A model generated the notes under the pieces. It saw only the letters and a program-made list of their open reading frames with translations, did no database searches and was not told the origin of the DNA. From assembly GCA_023313575.1 (NCBI GenBank), contig JAJTTP010000001.1, forward strand, positions 5,022,001-5,086,000: a stretch of 64,000 nucleotides of DNA, written 5' to 3'. A program made the translations under genes and the position numbers. This DNA is from Eutypella sp. D-1. Taxonomy: Eukaryota; Ascomycota; Sordariomycetes; Xylariales; Diatrypaceae. This document shows, piece after piece, positions 1 to 11,993 of the stretch (the first letter of the stretch is position 1; each line of letters begins with the position of its first letter).

Positions 1-604
1 AAACACCATCCAAAAGTCAGCCCCGCCAAGCAGCCACTTTTAAGGTTGATTCTCTCCCATCAAGTACATCATCTACTTAAGTGTCAAGTCAACCTTGATC
101 AATTCCGAATGTCGATGAGTGTGAGTTCATGTTTCTATAATATCTGAGATTCCATTCAGAGTATTAAGACCCTAGTCTTCGTATCCTTTCCAAAACTCAC
201 GGCCAGTACAACAATGAGATGCTCTCAACCAGTAGGCTTCGCAAGCTCGACTCGATGATTGCGACGATACGTAGAAATCAATTGTTTTCCTCAAAGTCGC
301 CCTCCGGGCACTGCCACTGATAGGCTTAGACAAATACTACCATCTCATGCAAATTTGCTCCTGCGTTGAACCAATCACAGGTAGATTACCCATGGCTATA
401 GCTATGAGGCGGTACGTATCAATGCATGGCCACAGGCGTAAGCCTGTCAGGCTCCATGTGATGTGTAATGACACCGAGAAATATTACTTCCACCAGCCCC
501 CCCTCCATCTCTTTCCCTCACCCTAAAACACTTTCCTCTACACCTTTTTCGGACTGACTAGGCCTTCATTTGTTCCGTTTGATGTCTACGCTAGTTCATC
601 CTCC
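1..604. other. Intergenic, upstream of the NLR-like gene
   Basis: No convincing coding region is visible. The last 120 bases before the ATG at 605 are rich in C and T, as is common in fungal promoters and leaders. Nothing else can be supported. Confidence 0.5.
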
Positions 605-3559
605 ATGGCCGAAGCTGCGGGCCTCGTCGTAGGGGTTCTGGCACTAGCTGGCACCTTCAAGGACTGCGTCGATCTCTTCGCCTATATCAGTACGTCGCGT
701 AACCTCGATGAGGACTATGATCTTCTCACTACCAAGCTGGATGTTGAAAAGCTCCTTCTTTTGCAATGGGCCCACCGAGTCCGCCTCTTGCATCCCGACT
801 ATGATCGTCGACTAGACAATCCTAACACCTACGATGTGATTTCTCGTATCCTGGCCAACATACAACGGCTCCTTGGTGATAGTCAGACTCTCCAAGATCG
901 CTATGGAATACTACGAATAGAGCAAGCCTCGATCATTAGTACCACCTCCAGCGTCAACGGCGCGATCAGTCAACCTCGAATGAATCGATTGCTGGCGGAC
1001 TTCGAGGCGCTATGCATCCGGAAGAAAGTAGTCCGCAAAGACGTCCCGTTACTGCACATGGCACGCTGGGCGATACACGACAAGGAAAAGTTTGAAGGAC
1101 TTATACGAGACCTTTCAGGTTGCATTTCGAACTTGAATTCCCTAGTACCAAATGCAGGAACCACGCTTGATCCAATGATCACAGAGGACTTACGAGCACT
1201 TCGTTTCAGTTATCCGCACCTATCCTCAGGATATTCTCGTGAGGGAGAGACTCTCATAGCAACTACCGCAGACCGTTTGGCCGGGGGCAACCTTACTAGA
1301 GTTCTGGACTGCCTTTGGTTTCGTGTTATGGACGACAGAAGAACTACCATACAGCACGCACACAAAGAGACACTCAAGTGGGCACTTGCTCCTCATGACG
1401 AGAATACCGAATATGAGTGGGATGACTTGTCTCATTGGTTTGAGCACGGGTCAGGCATTTATTGGGTTTCCGGCAAGGCAGGAAGCGGCAAGTCAACCCT
1501 CATGAAATACCTGTATGAGCTCAAGAAGACCAAAGACCTCCTGGCGTCTTGGGCAGGTCCTAGACCGTTGACCATAGTCAACTTCTTCTTCTATGCTCTC
1601 GGTTCTCCAGAGCAGAAAACTCAGACCGGACTCGACAGGGCGCTGTTATACCAAATCCTGAAGGCCGAGCCGTCATTAATTCCGGAACTGCTTCCCCAGA
1701 TGTGGCAGGAAGCACTTTCTACTTCGAAAGATATCGAGCTTCACCAGCCGTCGGCCGGAGAACTGAGAAACGCTCTGGCGGCTGTCAAATGTGGTTTTCA
1801 AAGCGCACGGAAACTTTGCTTCTTCATCGATGGACTTGATGAATATGACGGTGACTGCTTCACGGGGACCTCTACCATACAGGATTTAGCCACCAACTTA
1901 GACATCAAGATCATCGTGTCGAGCAGACCAACTCCACTATGTGTGCACTCGTTCAAAGCATGCCCAACACTCCGCCTTCAAGATTTAACCAAGAGGGACA
2001 TCGCCCATTACGTCAATGACACTATCGGCTCCCATTTCGGCCTGCAACGTCTAACATCGTCACAGCCGGATCTAGCACAAGAGATCTGTCATGAAGTCGT
2101 TAGAAAATCTTCGGGTGTATTCTTATGGGTTGTTTTGGCTTGTCGATCGTTGATCGCAGGCCTTGCGGCATACGACACCCTAGAAGATTTACATCAGCGA
2201 ATTGACGAGCTCCCACCGGAGCTGGATAATCTCTTTCAACACATGCTTCAAAGAATCGAGCGTCGGTACCAAGCCCAAGCGGCAAAACTTCTTCGAATTT
2301 GCTATCAAAACAAGCTCGCCGGGTCTCCAGACCTACCATCTATCGGGTTGGCGATTGTTGAAGAAGCCGGCTTTGAGCCGTGTAAAATCCCATCACATGT
2401 ACCACCACCAGATTCACGACGATTGGGATGTCAAATTCTAGAGGCAAGGCTAAGGAGCAAGTGTGGCGGTCTCCTAGAACTCCAGACTGGTTTGCGAGCC
2501 GATAAGTGCATTTGCCATGCAATAGATAGTCGCCATGACAAGTATATCGACTCCACTGTCGTATTTATCCATCGAACGCTCCTAGAATTCCTCAGCCAGC
2601 CAGGTATCTGGGATTTGAGTTGTCTACAACCTCATAGCTCTCTCGATGCTGAGGTAATGCTATCTTGGTGTAATCTGAAACTCCTTCAAATCGCTATGGC
2701 CAGGTGTGATTACGCACGAGACCGACAAGAAATATGCAGCGACTTTCTCCAGGAGATCCTTGTGCATGGCAGGGAGGCTGATGGTCATATGTCAATTCAG
2801 AGCATCATGCACATAATGTCAGTCTTGGAAGAGCTTCTGCAGGGGGTACTAAGCAAGAACTCGGCTTATTGCTTTTCCACCTTTCGGCACGGTATCTCCA
2901 CCCATGACCGCTTAAGCATCCCCCCCAATTGCTTTCCTTTTGCAGCAGCTCTTGCAGCTGAGGTCGGCATGGCTAACTCCATAACGAAATTGTTGAATCA
3001 AGCCAAGCTTCCCCCGCACCTGTCAAAAGAATTTCTATTATACCCTCTCCACAAACCCTTGACTGGAAAGCTGATGGAAACATATACCAAAGACGAACAG
3101 TTAAGAGTAGTTCGCCCACTACTGTCCTGGGGTTGCAGCCCTAATGCCTCGCAGATGCTGTGTAATAACTTGACCCCCTGGGGGAAATGGCTAGATATAC
3201 TACAGAGGTTGCCAACAGACATACAATGTGTGGACACCACATTAGCGTTCATTGACGCTGGGGCCGACATCGAGGTACTGCGGAGCCGTTTGCCAAGCTT
3301 ACACGACCGACTTCTTGCCATCATCCACCAATGCTCAACTTCACTAGCGGAGAAACAGAGAGCCAAGAACGTGGTTCTTGAGATAGTGCGCAAGGTCACA
3401 GACGGATTGAATGCAGGGGGTGTTCATTCTACAGCTCCTAGCTCGCCATTCGTTCCAGGACAGAGCCGGCATGAGCAGCATCTCGGATCAAAACGTCCGA
3501 CATCTGCCAATGACGAGGGGCCGACCAAGCGTATAAGGATTGCAGATATTCTGTGTTGA
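605..3559 (+). CDS. HeLo-NACHT NLR-like STAND NTPase
   Basis: Single-exon protein of 984 residues. Residues about 1-210 resemble a HeLo domain, the helical cell-death execution domain of the HET-S family: it opens MAEAAGLVVGVLALAG and continues with the typical CVDLFAYI and LDVEKLLLLQW helices. A NACHT ATPase follows, with Walker A GKAGSGKST at about 290-298 and Walker B FFIDGLDEYDG near 405-415. The FIHRTLLEFL region near 655 resembles the segment that follows NACHT in many fungal NLR-like proteins. I see no clear ankyrin, WD40 or TPR array, so the sensor end is unrecognised; the tail is basic (KRPTSANDEGPTKRIRI) and could be a nuclear signal. By family knowledge such proteins act in heterokaryon incompatibility or innate-type cell death, the NACHT oligomerising and the HeLo domain attacking membranes. 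That role is inferred. An ATG in good context (CTCCATGGCC) supports the start. Confidence 0.85.
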   Translation: MAEAAGLVVGVLALAGTFKDCVDLFAYISTSRNLDEDYDLLTTKLDVEKLLLLQWAHRVRLLHPDYDRRLDNPNTYDVISRILANIQRLLGDSQTLQDRYGILRIEQASIISTTSSVNGAISQPRMNRLLADFEALCIRKKVVRKDVPLLHMARWAIHDKEKFEGLIRDLSGCISNLNSLVPNAGTTLDPMITEDLRALRFSYPHLSSGYSREGETLIATTADRLAGGNLTRVLDCLWFRVMDDRRTTIQHAHKETLKWALAPHDENTEYEWDDLSHWFEHGSGIYWVSGKAGSGKSTLMKYLYELKKTKDLLASWAGPRPLTIVNFFFYALGSPEQKTQTGLDRALLYQILKAEPSLIPELLPQMWQEALSTSKDIELHQPSAGELRNALAAVKCGFQSARKLCFFIDGLDEYDGDCFTGTSTIQDLATNLDIKIIVSSRPTPLCVHSFKACPTLRLQDLTKRDIAHYVNDTIGSHFGLQRLTSSQPDLAQEICHEVVRKSSGVFLWVVLACRSLIAGLAAYDTLEDLHQRIDELPPELDNLFQHMLQRIERRYQAQAAKLLRICYQNKLAGSPDLPSIGLAIVEEAGFEPCKIPSHVPPPDSRRLGCQILEARLRSKCGGLLELQTGLRADKCICHAIDSRHDKYIDSTVVFIHRTLLEFLSQPGIWDLSCLQPHSSLDAEVMLSWCNLKLLQIAMARCDYARDRQEICSDFLQEILVHGREADGHMSIQSIMHIMSVLEELLQGVLSKNSAYCFSTFRHGISTHDRLSIPPNCFPFAAALAAEVGMANSITKLLNQAKLPPHLSKEFLLYPLHKPLTGKLMETYTKDEQLRVVRPLLSWGCSPNASQMLCNNLTPWGKWLDILQRLPTDIQCVDTTLAFIDAGADIEVLRSRLPSLHDRLLAIIHQCSTSLAEKQRAKNVVLEIVRKVTDGLNAGGVHSTAPSSPFVPGQSRHEQHLGSKRPTSANDEGPTKRIRIADILC

Positions 3560-4233
3560 GAACAAGACATTTGGTCCTGTGCGAGCTGGATATGGATATC
3601 ATAATCTATGGGCCCCAACTTGATCTCTACAGCTAAATATTTTAATGGGCGCATGCTTTCAGACTATCTTGATCTATGTGATCTTGGACCAGGTGTCCTG
3701 GTATCAAGTAGGTTTAGTTATCAGTCTTGTAAAATGAAATCAGGCTTGAGACTGAAGGGGGGAGCTCCGTAACACTTTGAAATAAATCCTACCTACCATT
3801 TCCGTGGATGAGTACAATTTTCATTTTACTCATTGCATGTCGTGTTGCCTATTGACCTGAAATTTACGAAAAGGGGTAGATACGGGTCAAGAAGCCCCAC
3901 ATATCGCGTGCACATGAGCTGTGCCAACTCCAGCTATGACAGATTCGCTCGCGCATAACATACGACTCGGCAGCTATTAATTCTTAACAGTGACACGGGA
4001 GATGCTGTATATACCGAAGATAATATGTCTGTAGACTCAATTTGGACCTATTTGACATTCCACCTGAAATGGTTTTTGTCTACCTATTCCATACTACGCC
4101 TTCCAACCTGAATGCTTATATTGTGCATGCGTGAGCGATCTAGCCGATACCCCTATCCAAAAAGTACATATATAATGACCGCCTGGTGGCAAAACTCTGG
4201 GTGCAGCACGATGGTGCACGAGGCTTGTGCGTC
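3560..4233. other. Intergenic between two convergent genes
   Basis: AT-rich sequence holding the 3' ends of the NLR-like gene and of the minus-strand secreted-protein gene. No coding region or RNA gene is visible. Confidence 0.5.
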
Positions 4234-5732
4234 TTAAGAGGGAACGCCGATCGTGTTCACCACAGGCGTAGCCAACGACTCAAGTCTGACGGGCGTGGTA
4301 GCGACGTCGAAGGTCTTCCTAGGCGCCGTAGGGGCCGTGGCGAATACGTGGGCCGCGCCCTCCGTCCGGGTAACGACGATCTCCTCACCATGGCCATTCG
4401 GACAGTTCACGGCCTCCACGTCGCAGCGTTGGAGGCTGTACACCTCGTGCTCGACACGGGGCGCGTCGGTGATCTTCGCTGCGGCCGCCTCCTCCGTCGG
4501 TGCCATCGTCACTGACGCCGTGGAGTTGTTGCCGCCGGTGTACAGGCACTGCGTCAGAGTCGGCGCCGTCAGCAGCGTCGTCGACTTCGTGGGCGTCTCG
4601 CCGATGATCGTTGGTCCGATAACTGCGCTGACACGGCGGCTGTGAATGTTGGTTAGTGACCATATAAACTTATACTGATACTAAAGGGGCCATTTATAGG
4701 CTCTCGTCAAGGAGTATACGCAACTCAACGTAATCTGAGAATAGGAGCGGGGGCAGCTTACTAGACACCGACGTTCAGGTTCACCTGCTCTGCGGCCTGG
4801 ATGGCGCAGTCTGTCGTGTTGTACTCGAATACCGTGACGTATTCGAGGACGTTGGCGTAGATGGCGACAACAGCGCCGGCACCGATGTCGATACCGAAGT
4901 CCGAGGTGTCGCCCTCGACACCAGCTTGGATGCGGAAACGGAGGTCGGCCTTGAAGGTCGTCGTGCCGGTGTCGATACTAACCGGCAACGAGCCGCTGGT
5001 CGTACCCTCGCTTTTGTTTATATGTCAGTGGAAGACCTGTTGAGTCCGATAGTTCTACATAGGTCTTACAAGTTGGCGTCTCCCAGATCTCCTTCCAGAA
5101 GACCCGTCTGGATGTAGGCCTCCTCGGGCAGCTTAACCCAGAAACCTCCGGTGAAGTCGAGTTCCTCCGCCAGGCTGAAGACCAGGTCGATGACGAAGAC
5201 AACACCGACAGTCATGCCGGGGACCTTAATGCCGATGGGTGTCTGCGAGGCGAATAGGTCGATAGCGACCCATTGGGCGGCGGAGATGGCGACGGAAAAG
5301 TCGACATAGAACTCGACCTCGTTGAACGTGACCTCCAGCTTCGGGTCGAAGAAGTCCTCCCATACTTCCACGTTAACCGTGCCCTTGCTGCGGCACTCGT
5401 TGCAGATTACCGTCAGGTCAACGAATCCGCTGGGGTGCTCCCATCGCCTAAACAGTCACGTAGTTAGAATGAGCATGTAATGAAAAAAGCGATTCTTAAG
5501 TCTAATCCACATACCCATCGAACAAAGTGTCATCGATCCAGGACTGCTCGAGGTCGAACTCGGAACTGCCCATGGGCGCCATATCGCTCTGGGCAAGGTC
5601 CAGACCCTGTCGAATCAAGCCAGTCGTGTTGGTGCGTCTCGCCGTGTTAACTTGGACTGGCGCCGCTACGGGGCTAGCGTCGCAGGACACCGCCGCCATA
5701 GCTGCGGCAAACACCGTAGAGAACCTCATCAT
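4234..5732 (-). CDS. Secreted hypothetical protein, four exons
   Basis: I rebuild four exons at 5732-5515, 5447-5070, 5010-4762 and 4639-4234, in phase throughout, giving 416 residues. Donors are GTATGT, GTAAGA and GTAAGC; acceptors are TTTAG, AAAAG and CACAG. The N-terminus (MMRFSTVFAAAMAAVSCDA) is a signal peptide with likely cleavage near residue 19. The mature protein has a short CNEC motif after the second exon junction, a mixed beta-rich middle (VTFNEVEFYVDFSVAISAAQ) and paired cysteines near the C-terminus (RCDVEAVNC). There is no membrane segment after the signal and no clear GPI signal. It resembles the large class of fungal extracellular proteins of unknown function, possibly the DUF7029/DUF7223 type, but I could not confirm that. 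Candidate roles (wall protein, effector) are guesses. An alternative start is the second Met at 5729. Confidence 0.8.
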
Positions 5733-7292
5733 GAGTTGTTAAAATTCGAGTCAAGCAGAAGAACTCAGAGTAATGAACGGAAAGGCCGTGCTGGCCTTGT
5801 AAAAGGAACGGAAAGGCTGCTTGCAACGAAAGAAAGGCGAAGCGAGTGCAGCGCTACTAAGGGCCGGAGGGGAGAAGATGGGGTGATCGAATGAGATGCG
5901 CCGTTGCCGTCCCCCAGGAAAAGGCGGGAGTGCCATCTTATAGACTATATATAATCCTTCCACCGACATAGCCACGGGCTTACCGGCGCCGTCGCAAGCC
6001 AACACGCTATTCCGGAAGGTTGCGACGCCGGATTCTTAGAGCTGAGGCCGATCATAGAACTTACCTTCACAATATAGAAGTCCATGGGGAGATCTCTACA
6101 GGGACATCCCAGCCACCAGCTGTTCACAGCGGCCCTCCTACACGATACCTGCTTAACGGATATATTTAGGATTCGACCTTTCGTCGTGCCGCACACGTAC
6201 GTAGCATTTGCAGATCGATCCTAGGCAGATATTGGCATGTCGACGGCCGGTGCTGCCCAGAACAAAGTCCCCAAAGTGGTATAGAGGCGAGGATCAGAGG
6301 AAGCTGAATATGTGCTCTGAAACAAGCTTAATTATAATAGCACCTTATGCGCTGTCGTTGCTAATTCAGATTTTTGTTCGGTAACTAAGTCGCTGATCTA
6401 CCGTCTGGAACAGGGGTGGGTGGGGCCGGCCGCTCTCCATCAGCCCCGATCATTCACCAGGGGCACCGAGTTCTCGCCTGCCTGATCCGGTAGGTGCTCA
6501 AAATAAAGTGATTTAGCTCGACTTGGTCTTTTCTGGGGAATAATCAGCCAGGCAGCTAGGCCACTAAAGGCGGTATTCAAGGTGACGGGTATTGGTGTCT
6601 AGACAAGTGCACGTGGGTGGGATACCTGGACCAAGTCGATCCTCTCCTCCCATTATGTTACTCATTACAAATGAGTTTGACGTACGGTCAACACTCTCCT
6701 TCCAGAGTGATCTACGACAAAATAATTGCGTTGCGTGGGAGTACGCGTTGTTGGGTCTTTTCACAGACAAACCTAGTCGTGCTTACCTTTGTGGGTAGGT
6801 TGTAGACATCCCTGTGTATCTATCATTGATTCGACCGCTGCTCCTATTTCATTCTTAGAAACTCCGTACTTTACCAGACCCGACAACAACAGCATTGGTG
6901 CGAACAGAATGTTTTCGAACACACCGAAGGTCTAGCAAGAGTTTGCCAATCGCGAATTGGCGTGCTTTGAACTTGAAACGTCCATGGGGCGATAACGCAT
7001 CGACATTGTTATCAGCTATATCACCTCCCTTATAGGGTTGCTGCTGAGCCTCTATAACAGCTTGGCAGACAACGCAGATGCGCCTCTGATGTCATAATCA
7101 TTCATAACCCTCCCAAAGGTTTGTGTTCCCAAATCACCTACTTCAAGAGGTATAATATTCTATTCTAGGTACAGGGCATTGCACATTAGGCCTAGAGTGC
7201 CAAGTGTATGGATTCCTTTACAGTATATATCATGCGATCGGCCGTCGTAATAGATGCCCGCATTAACGTGCGATATCGCCCTGTAGATGTTT
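5733..7292. other. Gene-poor intergenic region
   Basis: About 1.6 kb without a supportable gene. Short open frames here lack family motifs and biased codon use. It holds the promoter of the secreted protein and the 3' end of the dehydrogenase gene. Confidence 0.5.
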
Positions 7293-8283
7293 TCATAGCC
7301 ATTGTTCAAGTTCGGCCTCGGTCCACTCCCACAGCCTCCTCTGGAGCTCTGAATCCTCGCTGTGGTGCGTCTTCAATGGGGATAAGTAGGCCACCGGTTC
7401 GTAAAACGACCCAGGATAGACATCCTCCCTCCTGACGCTGGCAGCCCATAATTGGTTCAAGGCGCCCTCTTCCGGGGTCTGGACATTGAACCACGAGCTG
7501 AAGTAGATGAGTACACGAACAACCCAACCTAAATTATTTATCATCCCGGTGCTCACAGCGCCGGGCGAGACGCTAAGCGCGAGGACGCTCGGATACCGCA
7601 CGGCGAGCTCCCGCGCATAGAGGACGTTCGCTAGCTTACTCTGCCCGTAGCGCTTCCACATGCCAACAATCCCTAGGTGGGCCTGCGTGGTTCTCATGGT
7701 ATCAAACTCAATGCCTCCGGCCGGCGTCACACGGAAGGCAGGACTAGCTATGATGAGCACGCGCGCCGCGTCAGTGCCGGAGGATCCGTGTGTCTCGTCC
7801 GTCTTTTCCAGCAGTGGCATCAGCTTTCTGATCAACAGGGCGTGGCCCAGGTAATTTGTCGCGAAAGTGATCTCGTATCCATCCGCCGATACCCCCGGCG
7901 CGCCCCCCAAGATTCCCGCGTTGCACATGAGGATGTCAAGCCGCACGTTCTCGGAGATAATCTGCTCCGCGACGATTTTGACAGACTTGAGATTGGATAG
8001 ATCGCACGGCACGAAGCTGACGGGAGAGTCGGGAGCGACGGCCCTGCAGTGCCCAATCACAGATTCCGCTGCTTTTGCATCGCGGCCCGTGAATATGATA
8101 CGGCCTGGGTTGTGCTGGGCTAGCTTAGTGACGGTCGCGGCGCCGAGTCCGTTCGTGCCTATATCCATATTAGATACTGATAAGGTGCAAGTCATTCGTG
8201 AGGACTTTACCTCCAGTTATGAGGATACATTTTCCAGCCAGGTTAGGCATGTCCCGGTCTGGGTCAAAAGGGACCCCAGGCAT
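7293..8283 (-). CDS. Short-chain dehydrogenase/reductase (retinol-dehydrogenase-like)
   Basis: Two exons, 8283-8211 and 8158-7293, joined across a 52-base intron (GTAAAG...ATAG), give 312 residues. The first exon supplies MPGVPFDPDRDMPNLAG and the start of the Rossmann fold; the join yields the cofactor motif TGGTNGLG at residues 23-30, which the second exon alone lacks. Other SDR landmarks are CNAG (N104), the catalytic tetrad region ASPAF (S163) and YGQSK (Y195, K199), and SPGAVSTGM after the active site. A hydrophobic stretch near residues 230-240 may bind membrane or substrate. The glycine motif and the absence of an acidic residue right after beta-2 (FTGRDA) fit NADP use. It resembles retinol-dehydrogenase or WW-domain-oxidoreductase type fungal SDRs; the substrate is unknown. 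Confidence 0.88.
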
Positions 8284-10170
8284 TTGACCTACAATATACC
8301 GGCGAATCGCTGATTGATAGTTCAGTCACCGTACCAGTCGTACAAAACTACACCGCGGACGAAGAGAGCCCCGCGCCAAGTAAAAGTCAATGCAGAAGAC
8401 AAGCAGACATCAGGAGGTACGAAGGGCGTATAAATAACCAAAAAATAATCTTCCTTAGTCTCAGCGACGGCGACGAGAGGCAACTATTCAAGCAGAAGTT
8501 CGATGTTACTGTTGCTGATATATTGTAAATCGAAGATTTCACAGGTATTATTCAAGAAAAAAGGATGGGAGGTTGGAATACACAAGCGGGGCGATGACGA
8601 GTTCATCCCGAGATGAGACATGCAGAATCGGGCTTAACACTTCCTCAGGTTACCTAGGCCCCAAGTTATTGTAACCAAGATCTCGGGGAATGGGAGGATA
8701 GTCGACGGCGAATATTGGTTCTTGACTCGAAAATATGGACGCCGTCCATCAGACCTCATGCTAAAATAATTATGGCCTCAATATTGTTAGGCCCTTGGCT
8801 ATCATAGCTGATCAGCACTCTATAGTCAAGCACCAGATGGACACCTATATGTGTGTGAGAAGAATACCTCCCAAAATGCTCGTCACGGGTTATAACGACT
8901 TCACGCAGATGAGTTACATACAGAGTCTGTCTACGTCTGGACTTTATATAGCAACTATATCGTGCTCTTATATCTAAACTAAGCCGCGATGAAAAAGCGG
9001 CCATAAATTCCACTTGGTACAAAGATAGGAAGTGCATACGAGAACAGATGCACAAGTAACTTTAAGTTGAGAAAGGAGACAAGCTCAGCGAAGACCCTAT
9101 TAGAGCAGTCATGGCTGATACTATGAGAGGCTAACTTGAATTATCTAAACATGAGAATCCATCATCCCTAATAACCACGAGTACACATCAAGTTGGCGTT
9201 CGCTATAATAATAGGGGTTACCTATCTCGATGCGTTCTTACCCTAGAACGTTGGTCGTGTGCTGAGCCGAACGCCAACAAGCCCTGTATATACCCATCCC
9301 CAGTCCCAGACATCAAGACAGACCTGTGGCTATTGCTAACTCTCGTAGCAGATTTCTCCATCATTCAGCATTTCCAGCGACTACCAGAATGCCCCTCATA
9401 GTCTATAGGGGAAAATAGGGGTATTAGAAAGATTCGGGGGGACTCCGACAGTTGCTTACAGCTGCAGCACAGCTGGTTATGTATCTACTCAAATCAGCTC
9501 AGCCCTATGCCGTAATAGGGCTAGAAGGCTTGACTAAAGGGTGGAACTGGTGGAGTAGTGCACATAGTACAAGAATTTCAGGGGTCCCTGGCCCGGCAGC
9601 AGCGCAGCGCAGAAGGGACGGACGGCGGCGGCGTGCATAAAGTCGCACGGCCGGCTTTAGGCTATCTATCAGCCTCTGTATTTCATAGAATTGATGAATC
9701 AGGTGAGAGCGGGATAAGTCGAGGGAATAAGTCGAGGATCTTCCAAGTCACACCTTGTTGTCACATTTGTCAAACTTCTGGTGTTAATTTCTGAGTGGCC
9801 CCTTCGAAGTTGTCTGTTTGTTAACCATTTTCGAGGCTGAATGTGAGCTTACTGTTACATATGAGTTGCGGCCAATAAATCATCACTGCCGAGAATTACA
9901 CTGTCTAGAATTACACTGCCTAGATTTAGGTAATCTTTTTTATTTTTGACAGAGTGTGCTCGCGTCCTTATTCTTTATTTCTCTTTTCATGATTAATTAT
10001 CTACGTATGTAGTTATTTATATCTAGGAACTCCCCTCCGAATCCAGGTGAATAGAAGAAGTAATACTGTGGAGAGGGACGTGGCTACGGCTGCCTAGTCA
10101 CATCCTTCCTCCCTCGAGACTTGAGTTTGCCGCCCCTCGACAGAGGTCGATTAGATTGTCGTTATTCACG
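8284..10170. other. Gene-poor, AT-rich intergenic region
   Basis: About 1.9 kb separates the dehydrogenase from the divergent AflR-like gene. Open frames are short and without motifs. The stretch around 9900-10020 is strongly AT-rich. No transposon ends were seen. Confidence 0.5.
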
Positions 10171-11993
10171 ATGTCGTGCGCTCCGGACTCGGGTTCGGGT
10201 TTGGGTGCGGGTAGAACCGGGACTGTACCGAAGCACCGGGCATGCGATGAATGCCGTATGTTGCCACTCTCTGCTCTGGGGACTCTCTCCCGCTTTCGCA
10301 TATCCGTAATCGGAGTGTACTTTTTTTTCTATTCTCTTCGCTTGCTAACGGAAAATGTCTAACCAAAGGCACGCGGAAACTTGCCTGCACCAAGGAGGCA
10401 GATGGTTGTTCGCGGTGCAAGCGCGAGGGCATTGCATGCCACTACTCGCCCCAGAAACCCATGGGCCGACCGCGGAAGCGTCCGCGCGACCAGGCGGACG
10501 AAGCCTCAGCCGCCGCGGACGTGGTGGGAACAGCGGCAACGATAACAGCAACGGCAACAGAAGCGACGACAAAAACAACGACGACGGCGACAGCAACTCC
10601 CACCGATGAGCCCCCCGCTAAGAATATTATGACCGAGATACCGCCTGCAACGACCGATCCAGGCTTGGAATTCCTCGACTGGCTTACGGCGGATATAGCG
10701 CACAACACCCACGCGGACCCCGCGTCGACGTCATCGCTGTTCGCGACGCCCCAGGGTGCCCGGGACAAGCCCCCCTTCCCGATTATGTACGGTAGCGCCG
10801 CGCTGGGCGACTTCGATCTCGACCTAGACTTCGACGCGCCACCACTGGCGGAGGACTCTGTGCCGTCCTTCTCCGCGTCCAACATCGACCCGGCCTTATT
10901 CATGTCGCCGCCTCCGCCTCCACCCCCGCCTCCCGCGGAAACATCAGTACCCGGACTCTCACCTCGATCGGCTTCGGCTTCGGAGACACCCGACGACAGC
11001 AGTACGAACTCGGCCTCAGCGGCGACCCACCACAACCATGGCAGTAGCAATAACAGCAATAGCAACAGCAACACTTGCGCCTGCACAGCGAGCCTATACT
11101 TGGCGCTGGACTCGATGCAGAAGCTGGCGCCGGGCGTGATGGACGGGGTGCGACAGGCGCGCTCGGCGGCCAAGACAGCGTACCAGGTAGTCAACTGCCC
11201 GGCATGTTCGATCCAGCAATTCGGCCAGCCCCATGGGCCAGGAGCAACGGCAATGGCAGTCCCAAACCCCGAGGACCACCGGCCCACCATCCACAACTTC
11301 CAGAACTTGATGCTACTGGGCACGCTGATCCCGAGCATCGTGCACGCGTACGAACGAATTCTAGCGGCCGTGGATCGGGAGACGGCCCTCGCGCAGCGCG
11401 AGCGTCGCCAGCTCGTGTTCCGGCTCAGCGGGCTCGGCGGGGTCTGGGGGCCCGTGTCGGCGTCGCACGCGAACCACAGCCACGGGGGCGGGAAAAACGC
11501 AGAAGAAGCTGGCCAGGGGGGGCACAAGGACAGGGAGGACGACGACCTCTGCGGCGCCGCCAAGGCCTTCGATTACCGCGAAATGGAGCCCGCCATGTGG
11601 AGGCTCGCCGTCCGCTCGCTGCTCAAGCTCGACGTCTACGGGCTCTACCAGGGCGGATGCGTGAAGACCAGGGCCACGGTGACGGCCACCGCCGCCGCCA
11701 GGGCCCGGGAAGACCACGACGTCGGGGGCGGCCACCACCATCATCGCCCAGGGGTGGAATGGGGCGGCGGTGTGGACGTCGGCGATCCCCTCCACCTCGG
11801 CCTCAAGGACATCGTTACCATGATGGACAACCGGTCCAAGGCGCGTCACGCCTTCATCGACGCCATGGTCAACTCCGGCGCCTGGCCCGAGCCTCCCTGC
11901 ACCATGAACTTGAATGTTCCCGGCGAGGCTCCCACATGCCAGCAGATCATCTCCATCGCCAAGCGGTCCATTGACGGGCTGATCATCGCGTAA
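10171..11993 (+). CDS. AflR-like Zn2Cys6 transcription factor
   Basis: Exon 1 is 10171-10255 and exon 2 starts at 10369 after a 113-base intron (GTATGT donor, GCTAAC branch site at 10344-10349, CAAAG acceptor); the product is 569 residues. The join restores a full binuclear zinc cluster: Cys25, 28, 35, 42, 45 and 52, spaced C-x2-C-x6-C-x6-C-x2-C-x6-C. It is followed by an AT-hook-like GRPRKRPR, a Thr/Ala repeat region, an acidic stretch (LGDFDLDLDFDAPP), a run of prolines near residue 215, and a C-terminal half (from about 275) resembling the aflatoxin-regulator domain, ending KRSIDGLIIA. Proteins of this type activate secondary-metabolite clusters, but no polyketide or peptide synthase lies in the window. 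The stop overlaps a possible donor (GCGTAAGT at 11988), so a tiny last exon near 12076 is possible. Confidence 0.85.

Noticed and set aside
10442..11563. 373-codon frame antisense to the AflR-like gene
   Set aside because: Its residues are low-complexity mirror images of the Thr/Ala/Pro-rich sense protein; no domain. The sense strand carries the zinc cluster.
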